DNA of 64,000 nt from Streptomyces caelestis (GTDB taxonomy: Bacteria > Actinomycetota > Actinomycetes > Streptomycetales > Streptomycetaceae), in contig NZ_LGCN01000132.1 in the NCBI RefSeq assembly GCF_001279005.1, forward strand, positions 124,001 to 188,000, read 5' to 3'. Below are positions 31,595 to 42,077 of the stretch, piece by piece (the first letter of the stretch is position 1; the number at the start of each line of letters is the position of its first letter). The translations under genes and the position numbers were made by a program. Under the pieces are notes generated by a model. It was not told the DNA's origin. It worked only from the letters and a program-made list of their open reading frames with translations, and did no database searches.

Positions 31595-34488
31595 GCGGAT
31601 CCCACGAGAGCACGTCGTTCGCCGCGCTGCGCGGGCAACTCCAGGAGGCGGCGGCCGAGTTCGCGGGCGGACCGGACGCCCTGGAGGGCATCCTGCTCGG
31701 CATGGTCGACGACGTCGACCGGGCGGTGCGCGAGCCGCTGGAGATCTTCCCCGTCTGTCACCACTCCCCCGCCTCGGCGCTCGCCATGGCCCGCCGGCTG
31801 CGCGAGAAGCAGCCCAAGGTGGTGTACCTGGAGCTGTGCGAGGACATGGCGCCGCTGTTGACCGAGCTGCGCAACTGCCGGCTGCCGGTGGCGGTGCAGG
31901 CCTTCGCCGGCGACGTCGACGGCTTCCCGGCCGACTGGGCCCCGCTGTCGGTGGTGGCGCCGATCACGGAGGCGTCCGCCGAGTACCAGGCGATCGCGTA
32001 CGCCCTGGACACCCCGGGCGTCGAGCTGGTCCTCGTCGACCGGTCCTCGGACCACGTCTTCCAGTGGGACAGGAGGGACGAGCCGGCCGGGGAGGAGACC
32101 GGGACCCCGCAGGAGGACGGGGCCGCGCTGCACGGTGAGGCCGTCGGCGTCGGGATCGGCGACCTGCGGCCCCGGTTCGCCGAGCTGGAGGAGCACCTGC
32201 TGCGCCACGGCAAGGTGCGGCACTGGTCGGAGTGGTGGCACCAGTACGTCGAGGTCCCGCTCGGGGACAGCGACCACGACACCTACCGCCAGGTCATGTT
32301 CCTCGTCGGCAGCCTGTTCCGGCGGCTCGCCCCCGGCGAGGGGTCCCGGCTGCGGGTGGACGAGGACCGCGAGCGGTACATGTGGACCCGGATGCGCGAG
32401 CACCTGGCGGCGAGCGGCACGGACCCGGAGGACTGCCTGTACGTGTGCGGGGCGTTCCACGCGGCCAGCCGCGTCGAGGAGTTCGGCGTGCACGGCGGCT
32501 CGGACACGTTCACGATCTCCCCGCGCACCGCCACCACCTGGCAGTACGGGCTGATCCCGTCCAGCCACGCGGCGATCGAGGCGCAGTTCGGCCTCGCCGC
32601 CGGCTCGGTGTCGATCGCGGCGACGGAGTGGGCGAAGGGCCTGAAGCGGACCCGGGTGAAGCCGTACGTGCTTCAGGGGCAGGCCGGGAAGAGGAAGTCC
32701 GCGGGCACGCAGGCGGCCGTCGTCCCGGCCGCGCCGTCCGGGGCCGCCGCGGACAGGCTGTCCGGCTTCCTGCGCCGGCCGCCCGTGCTCGACGGGCTCG
32801 ACGAGGCCGAGCTGCTCGGCTGGTCGGTGGAGATCGTGCGCGCGGCCCGGCGAGGCGGCTACCTCGCCTCCACCGCCGACGCCATCGCCGTCTTCGAGAC
32901 GTCGATCCTGCTCGCCGGCATGCGGGACCGGGCCAAGCCGACGCCGTACGACTTCCAGGACGCGGCGGTCACCTGCATCGAGAAGGACGCCGTCCCGGGG
33001 CGGCGGGACGTGCGGCGCCTCGTCGAGATCATGATGGGCGGCGACCGGATCGGCCGGGTCGGGTACGACTCGCTGCCGCCGCTCGCCCGCGACGTGTACG
33101 ACCGGCTCGCACCGCTGGAGCTGAAGCTCGAGCAGCGCGGGGTGCGCCGGGCCCTGCTGGACATGGCCTCCCGGCCGGAACTGCGGTCGTGCTCCGACGT
33201 GTTGTGGATGCTGCGGCGCCTGCTGCCGCAGGGCGCGGCCCGGCCGATCATGGGTGAGCGGCGGCTCGGCGAACGGTCGATCCAGGAGTCGTGGGACCTG
33301 GCGCTCGGGACGCACCAGCGGGCGCTGATCGAGCTGGGCTACGAGGGCGTGAGCCTCGAGCAGGTCCTGGAGCAGCGGCTGCGGCGCGACGCGTACGGGC
33401 CGCGGGCGACCACGGCGACGGTGCTGGCGGCGGTCGAGGACGCGCTCCTGTACCTGGGCGGTCACCGGCTCGCCGACGAGCTCGGCACGCACGCGCTGAA
33501 GGTGCTCGCCGCCGAGCGCGGTGTCGACGGGGCGCCGGAGGTGCTGCGCCGGGTGCGTGCGCTGCTGGCGTACTACCGCACCAGTGAGCCGGTGCTGCCG
33601 GGGTGGGTCGAGTCGTTCGTCAAGACCGGTTACGCCCACTACTGCACGCTGCTGCCGACGGCGTTCCGGGACGAGGACGCGACGGTGGGGCAGGTCGCGG
33701 CGATGCTCGGCTTCCTGTTCTCCATGGAGAGCCTGGCGCTGTCACTGGGCTGCGACCGGACCCAGCTGGAGCTCTCGGTCGCCCAGTCGCACCCCGACGA
33801 CCCGTCGAAGACGGCGCTGCTGTGGGCGGCGCAGGTGCAGCTCGGCACCCTGTCCCGGGCCGAACTGCGGGCGCGGTGCGACGAGCTGCTGGACAACCCG
33901 CTGGTGGTGCCCGCCTACCCGCGCTACCTGAGCGGCTTCGTGCACGCGCTGGAGCCCGTGCCGGGACTGGCGGACGTGGTCGTGGAGGCGGTGTCGAACG
34001 CGTTCGGACGGCTCCCGGACACGGTGTTGCTGCCGTGGCTGCCGCTGTTGATCACCACCCTGCGCTCCGGCGCGGCGGACCTCGCCCCGCTGATGGTCCG
34101 CGAGGCCGGCCGGATCTTCCCGGGCCGGCTGGCGGAACTGGACGCGTGGGTGCCGCCGTGGCGGATGCCGGAGACGAATCCGTTCGCCGCGAAGCCCGTG
34201 GCCGAGGTCCGCCGCGGCGCGGCACTGCTCACGGCGCACCCGGCGGCCTGCGACGCGGTCGCGGGACTGCTCGGCTGCGACGACGGGTGGACACGGCCCG
34301 ACGCCCCGGCCCTCTCGGGCGTGGAGCTGCTGACAACGCATCCGGCGGCGTGCGACGCGGTGGCGGGGCTGCTGGGCTGCGACGGCACCTGGGCACGGAC
34401 CGCCGGTCCGTCCCCGTCGGGCGTCGCGCTCACGACGCGCCATCCAGCCACGTCAAAGGCCCTGGAGTCGCTGCTCGCGCGCGCATGA
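31591..34488 (+). CDS. DUF5682-type protein of the MoxR/VWA operon
   Basis: This is the largest member, 965 residues. The N-terminal 330 residues carry FPVCHHSPASALAMARRL (about 52-70), VVYLELCEDM, and YVCGAFHAAS (about 287-296). The HHSP, Glu and GxFH signatures recall the EreA/ChaN/TraB-TIKI hydrolase clan and the DUF5682 family; activity is unproven. The remaining two thirds are helical repeats without motifs. The C-terminal 90 residues consist of 34-residue near-identical repeats. No signal or membrane segment is present. It is the last gene of the operon, followed by a strong terminator. Confidence 0.72.
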   Translation: MSGSHESTSFAALRGQLQEAAAEFAGGPDALEGILLGMVDDVDRAVREPLEIFPVCHHSPASALAMARRLREKQPKVVYLELCEDMAPLLTELRNCRLPVAVQAFAGDVDGFPADWAPLSVVAPITEASAEYQAIAYALDTPGVELVLVDRSSDHVFQWDRRDEPAGEETGTPQEDGAALHGEAVGVGIGDLRPRFAELEEHLLRHGKVRHWSEWWHQYVEVPLGDSDHDTYRQVMFLVGSLFRRLAPGEGSRLRVDEDRERYMWTRMREHLAASGTDPEDCLYVCGAFHAASRVEEFGVHGGSDTFTISPRTATTWQYGLIPSSHAAIEAQFGLAAGSVSIAATEWAKGLKRTRVKPYVLQGQAGKRKSAGTQAAVVPAAPSGAAADRLSGFLRRPPVLDGLDEAELLGWSVEIVRAARRGGYLASTADAIAVFETSILLAGMRDRAKPTPYDFQDAAVTCIEKDAVPGRRDVRRLVEIMMGGDRIGRVGYDSLPPLARDVYDRLAPLELKLEQRGVRRALLDMASRPELRSCSDVLWMLRRLLPQGAARPIMGERRLGERSIQESWDLALGTHQRALIELGYEGVSLEQVLEQRLRRDAYGPRATTATVLAAVEDALLYLGGHRLADELGTHALKVLAAERGVDGAPEVLRRVRALLAYYRTSEPVLPGWVESFVKTGYAHYCTLLPTAFRDEDATVGQVAAMLGFLFSMESLALSLGCDRTQLELSVAQSHPDDPSKTALLWAAQVQLGTLSRAELRARCDELLDNPLVVPAYPRYLSGFVHALEPVPGLADVVVEAVSNAFGRLPDTVLLPWLPLLITTLRSGAADLAPLMVREAGRIFPGRLAELDAWVPPWRMPETNPFAAKPVAEVRRGAALLTAHPAACDAVAGLLGCDDGWTRPDAPALSGVELLTTHPAACDAVAGLLGCDGTWARTAGPSPSGVALTTRHPATSKALESLLARA
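34216..34485 (+). repeat. Intragenic 102-bp tandem repeat (2.6 copies)
   Basis: Units start at 34216, 34318 and 34420 (partial, 66 bp). Each encodes a 34-residue block beginning GxxLLTxHPAACDAVAGLLGCD; copies one and two are nearly identical in the first 22 residues, the third has decayed (GVALTTRHPATSKALESLL). Confidence 0.85.
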
Positions 34489-34748
34489 CGGCGCAGGTCG
34501 GGTCCCGGGTCCCCTGGGACCCGGCCTCACCTCCTCATCTGCTCCTCGCCGGCTCTCCTCGGTCGGGACGGCCGCTTCCGGTTCGTCGAACGGCCCCTCG
34601 GCCGTGACAGGCCGGCAGAGGCTCCGGCCCTTCCGGCATCCCGCACCTCAGGACCACCGTGTACGCCTCAGCGATGTCGCCCCCGGGTCCCGCGACCGGT
34701 GTCCCGGGCAGGGCTGGTCCGTCCGGTGGACAACGATTCGGCGGGACG
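34489..34748. other. Spacer after the DUF5682 gene, no gene seen
   Basis: About 260 bp without a supported gene. An 80-bp part (34598-34680) resembles the segment at 37083-37165 downstream of the ABC permease gene; see findings. Confidence 0.4.
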
Positions 34749-34803
34749 GCCCGGCCGGTCCGCGGGGCGCCGTCTCCACGGGAGCCCCGCGGACCGGCCG
34801 GGC
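34749..34803. terminator. Perfect 20-bp stem-loop, bidirectional terminator
   Basis: Arms at 34749-34768 and 34784-34803 are exactly complementary with a 15-base loop. It sits between the convergent DUF5682 and MFS genes. Confidence 0.85.
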
Positions 34804-34824
34804 ACGTCACCCGTTCACCGCCCC

Positions 34825-36414
34825 TCAGTGAGGGGCGGGGGCCTGCGCGGTGCGCCGTACGCCGACGGCGGCGAGCACGGCGCCCACCACGCACAGCACG
34901 CCGGTGACGAGCACGGCACTGTGGGCCCCGTTCATGAAGGCCTGCCCGCTCCCTTCGACGACCGCGGCCCTCAGCCGGTCGGGCATGTCCCCGGAGACCG
35001 GGGAGACGCCCATCGCCACCGCGTCCTTGGCCTCCGCCAGGCCCTGCGCCACGGGGGCGGGCACTCCGGCGGCGGTCAGCTCCCCGTGGAGCGTCGAGCC
35101 GACACGGCTGCTGATCAGCGAGACGAGGACGGAGGTGCCGAGCGCACCGCCGATCTGCAGCGAGGTGGCCTGCAGACCGCCGGCGACACCGGCGTCCTTG
35201 ACGGGGGCGTTGCCGACGATGGCGTCGGAGGAGGCCGCCATCACCATGCCGACGCCCAGGCCGAGGGCGATGAACGGCGGCCACAGCACGCCGTAGGAGG
35301 AGTGCGCGTCCCAGGTGAGCATCCAGAAGGACGCCGCGGCCTGAAGGGCCATGCCCAGCGGCATCGACAGCCGTGCGCCGAAGCGCCCGGTGAGCGCGGC
35401 GCCGATCGGCGAGGCGACGACGGAGGCGAGGCTGAGCGGCAGGGTGCGCACACCGGCCTCGACGGGGGTGAAGCCGCGGACGTTCTGCAGGTACAGCATC
35501 ACGAAGAAGATCACGCCGAGCAGGACGAAGAAGTTGACGGCGGTGATGATCGTGCCGATCGTCAGCGCGGGGCTGCGGAACATGCGCATGGGAAGCAGCG
35601 GGTGCTCGACGCGCGTCTCGTACCAGCCGAAGGCCAGCAGGATCACGATGCCCGCGGCGATGGTGCCCAGGGTGCCGGCGGAGGTCCAGCCCCAGGTCTC
35701 GCCCTTGACCACGCCGAAGACGACCGCGAGCAGGCCGAGCGCCAGCAGGACGACACCGGGTATGTCGAAGCGGTGATGACCGGTGGAGTTCTTGCTCTGC
35801 GGCAGGACGAGCGCGCTGAACACGAGCGCGATGACGCCGATGGGGGCGTTGATGTAGAAGACCGACTCCCAGCTGACGTGTTCGACGAGCAGGCCGCCGA
35901 CGATGGGGCCGAGCGCGGTCGACACGGATGACACCATCGCCCAGATGCCCACGGCCATGCCGAACTTCTTCGGCGGGAAGACCGCCCGCAGCATTCCCAG
36001 GGTGTTGGGCATGAGCAGGGCTCCGAAGAAGCCCTGCACGGCGCGGAAGGCGATGACGCCCTCGATCGAGCCGGCCAGGCCGATCGCCACGGAGGCCGCC
36101 GTGAAGCCGGCCACACCGATCAGGTAGTACGTGCGCCGGCCGAAGCGGTCGCCCAGCTTGCCGCCGAGGATCAACGCGGCGGCCAGGGCGAGGAGATAGG
36201 AATTGGTGACCCACTGCAGATCGGCGGTGGACGCGTTGAGGTCACGTCCGATCTCGGGGTTGGCGATGGACACGACGCTGCCGTCGAGCCCGACCATGAA
36301 CAGGCCGAAGGCGACAGCGGTCAGGGTCAGCCACGGATTGCTCCGGCGGCCGCGCCGGACGCTCTGAGGGGCTCCGGCGGACAGGGGTGAGTGATCCACG
36401 GCAGTGGAGGACAT
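34825..36414 (-). CDS. MFS drug exporter, DHA2 (EmrB/QacA) family
   Basis: A 529-residue protein with about 14 hydrophobic helices, the length and count of the DHA2 proton antiporters. Signatures include FGLFMVGLDGSVVSIANPEI in helix 1, LGGKLGDRFGRRTYYLIGV (motif A between helices 2 and 3), and motif C-like STALGPIVGGLLVEHVSWESVFYINAPIG. It should export amphipathic or cationic compounds in exchange for protons. The gene lies 96 bp downstream of a MarR regulator on the same strand, a standard drug-inducible pair. The start ATG at 36414 is preceded by a weak GGAATCG site. Confidence 0.9.
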   Translation of the reverse strand: MSSTAVDHSPLSAGAPQSVRRGRRSNPWLTLTAVAFGLFMVGLDGSVVSIANPEIGRDLNASTADLQWVTNSYLLALAAALILGGKLGDRFGRRTYYLIGVAGFTAASVAIGLAGSIEGVIAFRAVQGFFGALLMPNTLGMLRAVFPPKKFGMAVGIWAMVSSVSTALGPIVGGLLVEHVSWESVFYINAPIGVIALVFSALVLPQSKNSTGHHRFDIPGVVLLALGLLAVVFGVVKGETWGWTSAGTLGTIAAGIVILLAFGWYETRVEHPLLPMRMFRSPALTIGTIITAVNFFVLLGVIFFVMLYLQNVRGFTPVEAGVRTLPLSLASVVASPIGAALTGRFGARLSMPLGMALQAAASFWMLTWDAHSSYGVLWPPFIALGLGVGMVMAASSDAIVGNAPVKDAGVAGGLQATSLQIGGALGTSVLVSLISSRVGSTLHGELTAAGVPAPVAQGLAEAKDAVAMGVSPVSGDMPDRLRAAVVEGSGQAFMNGAHSAVLVTGVLCVVGAVLAAVGVRRTAQAPAPH

Positions 36415-36510
36415 GAAGACGATTCCCGGGTGCTGAGAGAACGGTGCTGAGAGAACAGGGGGCGGCGCCCGCCGGGCCGGATCGGCCGGGCGGGTTGTGC
36501 GGTGGCGCCG

Positions 36511-36981
36511 TCAGTGGGCGGGGTGGAGACGCTGTGCGAGATTGTTCAGAGCGGCGAGAGCCGATCCGATGGCGTCGAGATCTCCGTCGGTGAGGGCGCG
36601 CAGCGCCTCGATGACGTAACCGTGCCTGAGGTCGTCCACCCGGGTCAGGTCCTGCCGTGCCCGCACCGTCAGATGCAGGTGCGCCACTCGCTTGTCGCGG
36701 GTGTCCTGCCGGCGTTCCAGCAGTCCCTGCCGGGTCATCTGTGAGACCAGGGCACTGACGTTGTTCGGCTTCATCAGCATCACGTCGGCGGCTTCGCGCA
36801 CGGCGATGCCGTCCCGCTCCGCGACGAGCCGCAGCAGCGCCAACTGCCCCTCGGGGGGCTTGGGGATCGCGACGTCCTGGGCGAGGCGTCGGTCCACTGC
36901 CCGGTTCAGCGTCGGCAGGATCGCCGTCAGCGCACGGGCTACGTGGCTGAGGTCCTGGTCGGACGCGTGGGAACCGGACAT
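36511..36981 (-). CDS. MarR-family transcriptional regulator
   Basis: The 156-residue product has the MarR winged helix: LALLRLVAERDGIAVREAADVMLMKPNNVSALVSQMTRQGLLERRQDTRDKRVAHLHLT, with the wing basic residues DTRDKR. GATGAGGGG precedes the ATG. It should bind as a dimer to its own promoter and repress the downstream exporter until a ligand binds. The AT-richer stretch 36990-37020 (TAGTACGTCTTCATACCTA) contains the likely promoter and an imperfect dyad. Confidence 0.88.
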   Translation of the reverse strand: MSGSHASDQDLSHVARALTAILPTLNRAVDRRLAQDVAIPKPPEGQLALLRLVAERDGIAVREAADVMLMKPNNVSALVSQMTRQGLLERRQDTRDKRVAHLHLTVRARQDLTRVDDLRHGYVIEALRALTDGDLDAIGSALAALNNLAQRLHPAH

Positions 36982-37213
36982 CCCCTCATCCTAGTACGTC
37001 TTCATACCTATGGCCAAATATCTTTCCGGTCCGCCCGAGCGGGCGGCGCCCCGCCCCGGACCGGCCCACCCGGCGTGTCCTCAGCCGTGACGAGCCGGCA
37101 CGGGCTCCGGGCCCTCCGCACCCGATGCCTGCTCCGTACGCCTGCGCGATGTCGCGGCCCTGTCGGACCGTGGGAAGCGGTCCGGCGGTCCGGCCGGACG
37201 CCCCTGGGCAGCG

Positions 37214-38065
37214 CTAACCGACCCGCTGCATCGCCTTCCGGTGCCGTTCCGCCATCGTGGCCCCGGACTCCCGGCGGGCCATCCTGCGCAGGACGGACGG
37301 TGCCAGGAGCAGCCCGGCGGCCGCCCAGGCGCCCAGCACGCCCACCGTCTCCAGGTACCGCCAGGACGCGCCGACCTCGGCGGCGACCGCCCCGGCCGGC
37401 AGCAGTGCGGCCCGCAGGCCGAGGCCGAGCCAGTACACGGGGAAGACCTGCCCCACGATCTGCAGCCACTCGGGCAGCTTCGACAGCGGGAAGTAGATGC
37501 CGGAGACCACGATCAGCCCCATCACCGGAAGCATCAGCAGGCCGACGGTGCGAGGGCTGTCGACGAGCGAGCCGATGACGGCGCCCATCGGCAGGGTCGC
37601 CAGGAGGCCCAGCGGCACCACCCACACCAGCGTCAGCAGCGCTCCGCCGCCCTGCCGGGCCACCCCGTCCACCAGGAACACGCCGACGACGAGGGGGAGC
37701 GCCATGGAGACGAGGGCCGTGCCCGACACCATGACGATCTTGCCGACCAGGTGGCCGACCATGCCGTGGGGCACGGCCTTGGCCCGTAGCAGCGTGCCGT
37801 CCTCGCGCTCGGTCGCGAGCAGTTGCGCCGTGGTCATCATCCCGGTGAACGCGAGCGTCATGCCCACCATGCTCGGCAGCATGAACGCGCCGGCCGAGAT
37901 GCCCGCGCCCTTCAGACGCTCGTCCCCGGCCAGGAACAGCGGCACCATGAGCAGGACCGTCCAGAGCACGTACCCGAACACGTCCTGGCCCGAGGTGAAG
38001 GTCTGCCGGAGTTCCGTCCGGCCGCGCCGCACCCCCAGCCTCGCCGCATACCACACCGGACTCAT
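37214..38065 (-). CDS. ABC-2 type transporter permease
   Basis: The 283-residue protein has six hydrophobic helices, for example YVLWTVLLMVPLFLAG, FMLPSMVGMTLAFTGMM, GLLMLPVMGLIVVSGIYFPL, the last with the conserved SGIYFPLSKLPEWLQ of ABC-2 permeases of daunorubicin/linearmycin-type exporters. It pairs with the ATPase just upstream, whose stop overlaps this start (ATGA). Together they export a lipid-like or drug-like substrate. No binding protein gene is present, as expected for an exporter. Confidence 0.88.
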   Translation of the reverse strand: MSPVWYAARLGVRRGRTELRQTFTSGQDVFGYVLWTVLLMVPLFLAGDERLKGAGISAGAFMLPSMVGMTLAFTGMMTTAQLLATEREDGTLLRAKAVPHGMVGHLVGKIVMVSGTALVSMALPLVVGVFLVDGVARQGGGALLTLVWVVPLGLLATLPMGAVIGSLVDSPRTVGLLMLPVMGLIVVSGIYFPLSKLPEWLQIVGQVFPVYWLGLGLRAALLPAGAVAAEVGASWRYLETVGVLGAWAAAGLLLAPSVLRRMARRESGATMAERHRKAMQRVG

Positions 38066-39033
38066 CGCGGTCCCTCCTCGAAAGCGCGTGCCGCCCGCTC
38101 GCCGGGGCCGTTTCCCGTCTCCAGCTCCCGCACCATCGTCAGGTAGGTGTCCTCCAGGCTCGCCCGGCGCACCTCGAGACCGCCGATCGCCTCACCGTGT
38201 TCCTCGAACAACCGACGGACGAACCGGGTGGGTTCGGTCGTCGCCCGCTCGAAGGGCCGCCCGTCCCGGGTCCAGCGCACGGTGGCCTCCCCCGACACCT
38301 GCCGGGACAGCTCCTCGGCCGAGCCGTCGGCGACGATCCGGCCACCGGCCAGGATGAGGATCCGGTCGGCGAGCTTCTCCGCCTCGGCGAGGTCGTGCGT
38401 GGTCAGCAGGACGGTGGTCCGCTCGTCAGCGAGCCCGCGCACCAGGCCGTGGAACTCGTTCCGGGCCTCCGGGTCCAGACCTGCGGTCGGCTCGTCCAGG
38501 AACAGCGTCTCGGGCTTGCCGACGATGCCGACGGCCACGTCGAGACGTCTGCGCTGGCCACCCGAGAGGGTGCCGACCCGCTTGTGCGCCTGCGCGGTCA
38601 GTCCCACCGCGGCGATGAGTTCGTCGACGTCCCACGGCCTCCGGACGAGGGCGGTGGAGTACGGCGCGTAGTACGAGCCGAGGTGGTCCAGCAGCTCCCG
38701 CACCCGCCACTTGCCGTGGTCGCGCCAGGACTGCAGCACGATGCCCAGGCGCGCACGCCACCGCTCGTCCCCGCGGGCCGGATCGGCGCCGAGGACGCTC
38801 ACGTCGCCGGCCGAGCGCATCCGGAAGCCTTCCAGGACCTCGATCGTGGTCGTCTTGCCCGCCCCGTTCGGGCCGAGCAGCACGAGGACCTCACCCCGCC
38901 GGGCCGTGAAGTCCACGCCCCTGAGCACCTCGTGGTCGCGGTAGCGCATCCGCAGGCCCCGTACGTCGATGACCGTGTCGCTCTCCGGTGGCGGGTTGCT
39001 CCCCGCCCCGGACGAAGCGTGAGCGGTCGTCAT
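38062..39033 (-). CDS. ABC transporter ATP-binding protein (DrrA-like)
   Basis: The 323-residue subunit has Walker A LGPNGAGKTTTIEVLEG (about 52-68), Q-loop near VLQSWRDHGKW, signature LSGGQRRRLDVAVGI (about 153-167), Walker B ETLFLDEPTAGLDPEAR and H-loop TTHDLAEAEKLADR. The C-terminal 80 residues match the extension found in drug-export ATPases such as DrrA. It powers the overlapping permease. The ATG at 39033 has GGGGGGACACCG before it. The 292 bp upstream (39034-39325) hold no other gene. Confidence 0.92.
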   Translation of the reverse strand: MTTAHASSGAGSNPPPESDTVIDVRGLRMRYRDHEVLRGVDFTARRGEVLVLLGPNGAGKTTTIEVLEGFRMRSAGDVSVLGADPARGDERWRARLGIVLQSWRDHGKWRVRELLDHLGSYYAPYSTALVRRPWDVDELIAAVGLTAQAHKRVGTLSGGQRRRLDVAVGIVGKPETLFLDEPTAGLDPEARNEFHGLVRGLADERTTVLLTTHDLAEAEKLADRILILAGGRIVADGSAEELSRQVSGEATVRWTRDGRPFERATTEPTRFVRRLFEEHGEAIGGLEVRRASLEDTYLTMVRELETGNGPGERAARAFEEGPR

Positions 39034-39325
39034 CGGTGTCCCCCCGTCCGTCTCGTGAACCGGCCCCCGGGCCCGGGCCGAAGGGCGTGCCGACGTCCGT
39101 GGTCGTGGAACGCGTCACGGCGTGGCCGCCGTCGCCCGCCGACGGCAGTTGTTCGCCTCTTCCCCGAGGTCCCCGGGCGAACACGGTACCGAACGGCCCG
39201 GACTTCCCGTGCCACTCCACCGGCCCGGCGAACCCTCCCGGTCACGGCGCCGGTTCGCGCCCTCGCCCCGGCCGGCGCTCCACCGGCACACCACGCGCCG
39301 GGAGAAGGGCGGGGCCGCGTGCGTT

Positions 39326-39865
39326 TCAGCGCTTGCGGTCACCCAGGGCCGCGGCGACCGTCAGAGCGGCGCCGGCGAGGAGCGGCAGCAGCATCGCGGC
39401 GAACAGCCATCCGGGCACGTCGGGATCGGGCGTGGAACGCCACAGTATTCCGCAGCCCGTGAGCACGGTGAGGCCGATGCACGCGTTGAACAGCAACAGG
39501 GCCCGGGCGATCCGGCGTGCCGACGCGCGGCTGCCGGGCCTGTTGACCACGGACGAGGACGGCCCGGCGGCGAACGACGGCCCGTGCGTGTCCGGCAGTT
39601 CGTCGCGTGGTGTCATGCGCAGGGTCAGTTCGGCGCAGCCGGCCATCAGCACCGTCACGCCCGTGTACACGAAGACCAGGACGAACGCGCTGCCGATCGA
39701 CCGGTCCGTCCAGGCGTCCACTCCGTCGACACCGATGTGCTTCGGTATCCGCTCCGGCAGGCGGGGGTAACGGATCGCGCCCCAGACGCCCATGACGGCG
39801 AGGAGGACGGCGTTGGTCAGCAGCCAGCACCGGACAGCGGGCGAAAGCACCATGACACCGATCAT
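39326..39865 (-). CDS. DUF1648-containing membrane protein
   Basis: The product (179 residues) has four hydrophobic helices (about 8-24, 59-78, 121-140, 149-170). The loop IRYPRLPERIPKHIGVDGVDAWTDRS between helices one and two is the DUF1648 signature (YPxLPxxIPxHxxxxGxxD). Members are SdpI-like immunity or uncharacterised membrane proteins; here the SdpI C-terminal part is not evident. Starts at 39865 or 39853 are both possible and neither has a good ribosome site. Function unknown. Confidence 0.7.
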   Translation of the reverse strand: MIGVMVLSPAVRCWLLTNAVLLAVMGVWGAIRYPRLPERIPKHIGVDGVDAWTDRSIGSAFVLVFVYTGVTVLMAGCAELTLRMTPRDELPDTHGPSFAAGPSSSVVNRPGSRASARRIARALLLFNACIGLTVLTGCGILWRSTPDPDVPGWLFAAMLLPLLAGAALTVAAALGDRKR

Positions 39866-40176
39866 CCGACGGGACGCGCGAGCACCGGAAGCGTTCGGGC
39901 GCGCCCGCGTCGTACGGTCCCGCCACCGGCGAACGGTTCCGCGTCGCGCCCCCGCCGGGCGGTGGCCCGGCGCCGCCCTTCGGAGTCATCCGATCGGCAG
40001 GGGGCAGACGTCATGCCGGGCCCGCTGTCCGGTGACTCTTCCATCGGACGGAGAAGGACATCACAGGACAATACGGAAGCCGTCTCGACAAATGACGGCG
40101 TGAGGTGTTTGGAAGCGGCCCGACGGTAAAGACGGTGCGCTAACAGAAACTTTATACGACAAGGTAGGAGACCCTC
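39866..40176. other. Intergenic region upstream of the GlsB-like gene
   Basis: About 310 bp without a gene. The 3' 100 bases are AT-richer (GGTGTTTGGAAG...GGTAAAG, then ACTTTATACGACAAGGTAGGAG). The GTTT/GGTA pair at about 40107-40131 loosely resembles a stress sigma-B promoter; GGAG at 40166-40169 is the ribosome site. Confidence 0.35.
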
Positions 40177-40455
40177 ATGGGCATCATCGCTTGGATCCTC
40201 ATCGGCCTGCTCGCGGGCTTCATCGCCAAGGCCCTGATGCCGGGCAAGGACCCCGGCGGCGTCATCATCACCATGCTCATCGGCATCGCGGGCGGTCTCC
40301 TCGGCGGCTGGCTCGGCAAGGTGATCTTCGGCGTCGACTCCATCGACGGCTTCTTCGACCTGTCCACCTGGATCGCCGCCATCGTCGGCTCCGTCATCCT
40401 GCTCGCCCTCTACCGCCTGATCACCGGCAACCGCCACTCCCACCGTCACGCCTGA
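40177..40455 (+). CDS. GlsB/YeaQ/YmgE-family stress membrane protein
   Basis: The 92-residue protein begins MGIIAWILIGLLAGFIAKALMPGKDPGG, then MLIGIAGGLLGGWLGKVIFG and WIAAIVGSVILLALYRLI. This is the three-helix, glycine-zipper pattern of transglycosylase-associated (GlsB) proteins, full length for the family. Members are induced by general, acid or osmotic stress in several phyla; biochemical role unknown. GTAGGAG precedes the ATG by 7 bases. Confidence 0.9.
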   Translation: MGIIAWILIGLLAGFIAKALMPGKDPGGVIITMLIGIAGGLLGGWLGKVIFGVDSIDGFFDLSTWIAAIVGSVILLALYRLITGNRHSHRHA

Positions 40456-40475
40456 TCCGGCACCCCACCCGTACG

Positions 40476-40509
40476 AACGGCCCCTCGTCGCATGCGACGG
40501 GGGGCCGTT
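40476..40509 (+). terminator. Stem-loop after the GlsB-like gene
   Basis: A 17-bp stem with one mismatch (AACGGCCCCTCGTCGCA against TGCGACGGGGGGCCGTT) begins 21 bases after the stop. Confidence 0.7.
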
Positions 40510-40718
40510 CCCCTTCCGGTCCGGGAGTCCGGCCGGGATCCGCGTCCACGGTCGGCGCCTCGGCGGGCGCGCCGTCATCGGCGGCGCCGGCGCCACCGGA
40601 CTCGCCCCGCACGGCGGCGTCGTACGGAATCCGTCCGCCGCCGTCAGCGGCGAGGCCGCCGGCGCCGCGCGGCCTCGCCCGCACGAGGACCACTCGTCGG
40701 CTTCCGGGGCGGCGGCGG

Positions 40719-42077
<1,359 letters not shown>

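Noticed and set aside
30409..33639. Minus-strand frame of more than 1000 codons across MoxR and DUF5682 genes
   Set aside because: Antisense artefact; the plus-strand genes have start/stop couplings and recognisable motifs.
36990..37012. TAGTACGTCTTCATACCTA as a MarR operator
   Set aside because: Symmetry is limited to the outer three bases on each side; kept only as a possible promoter region.
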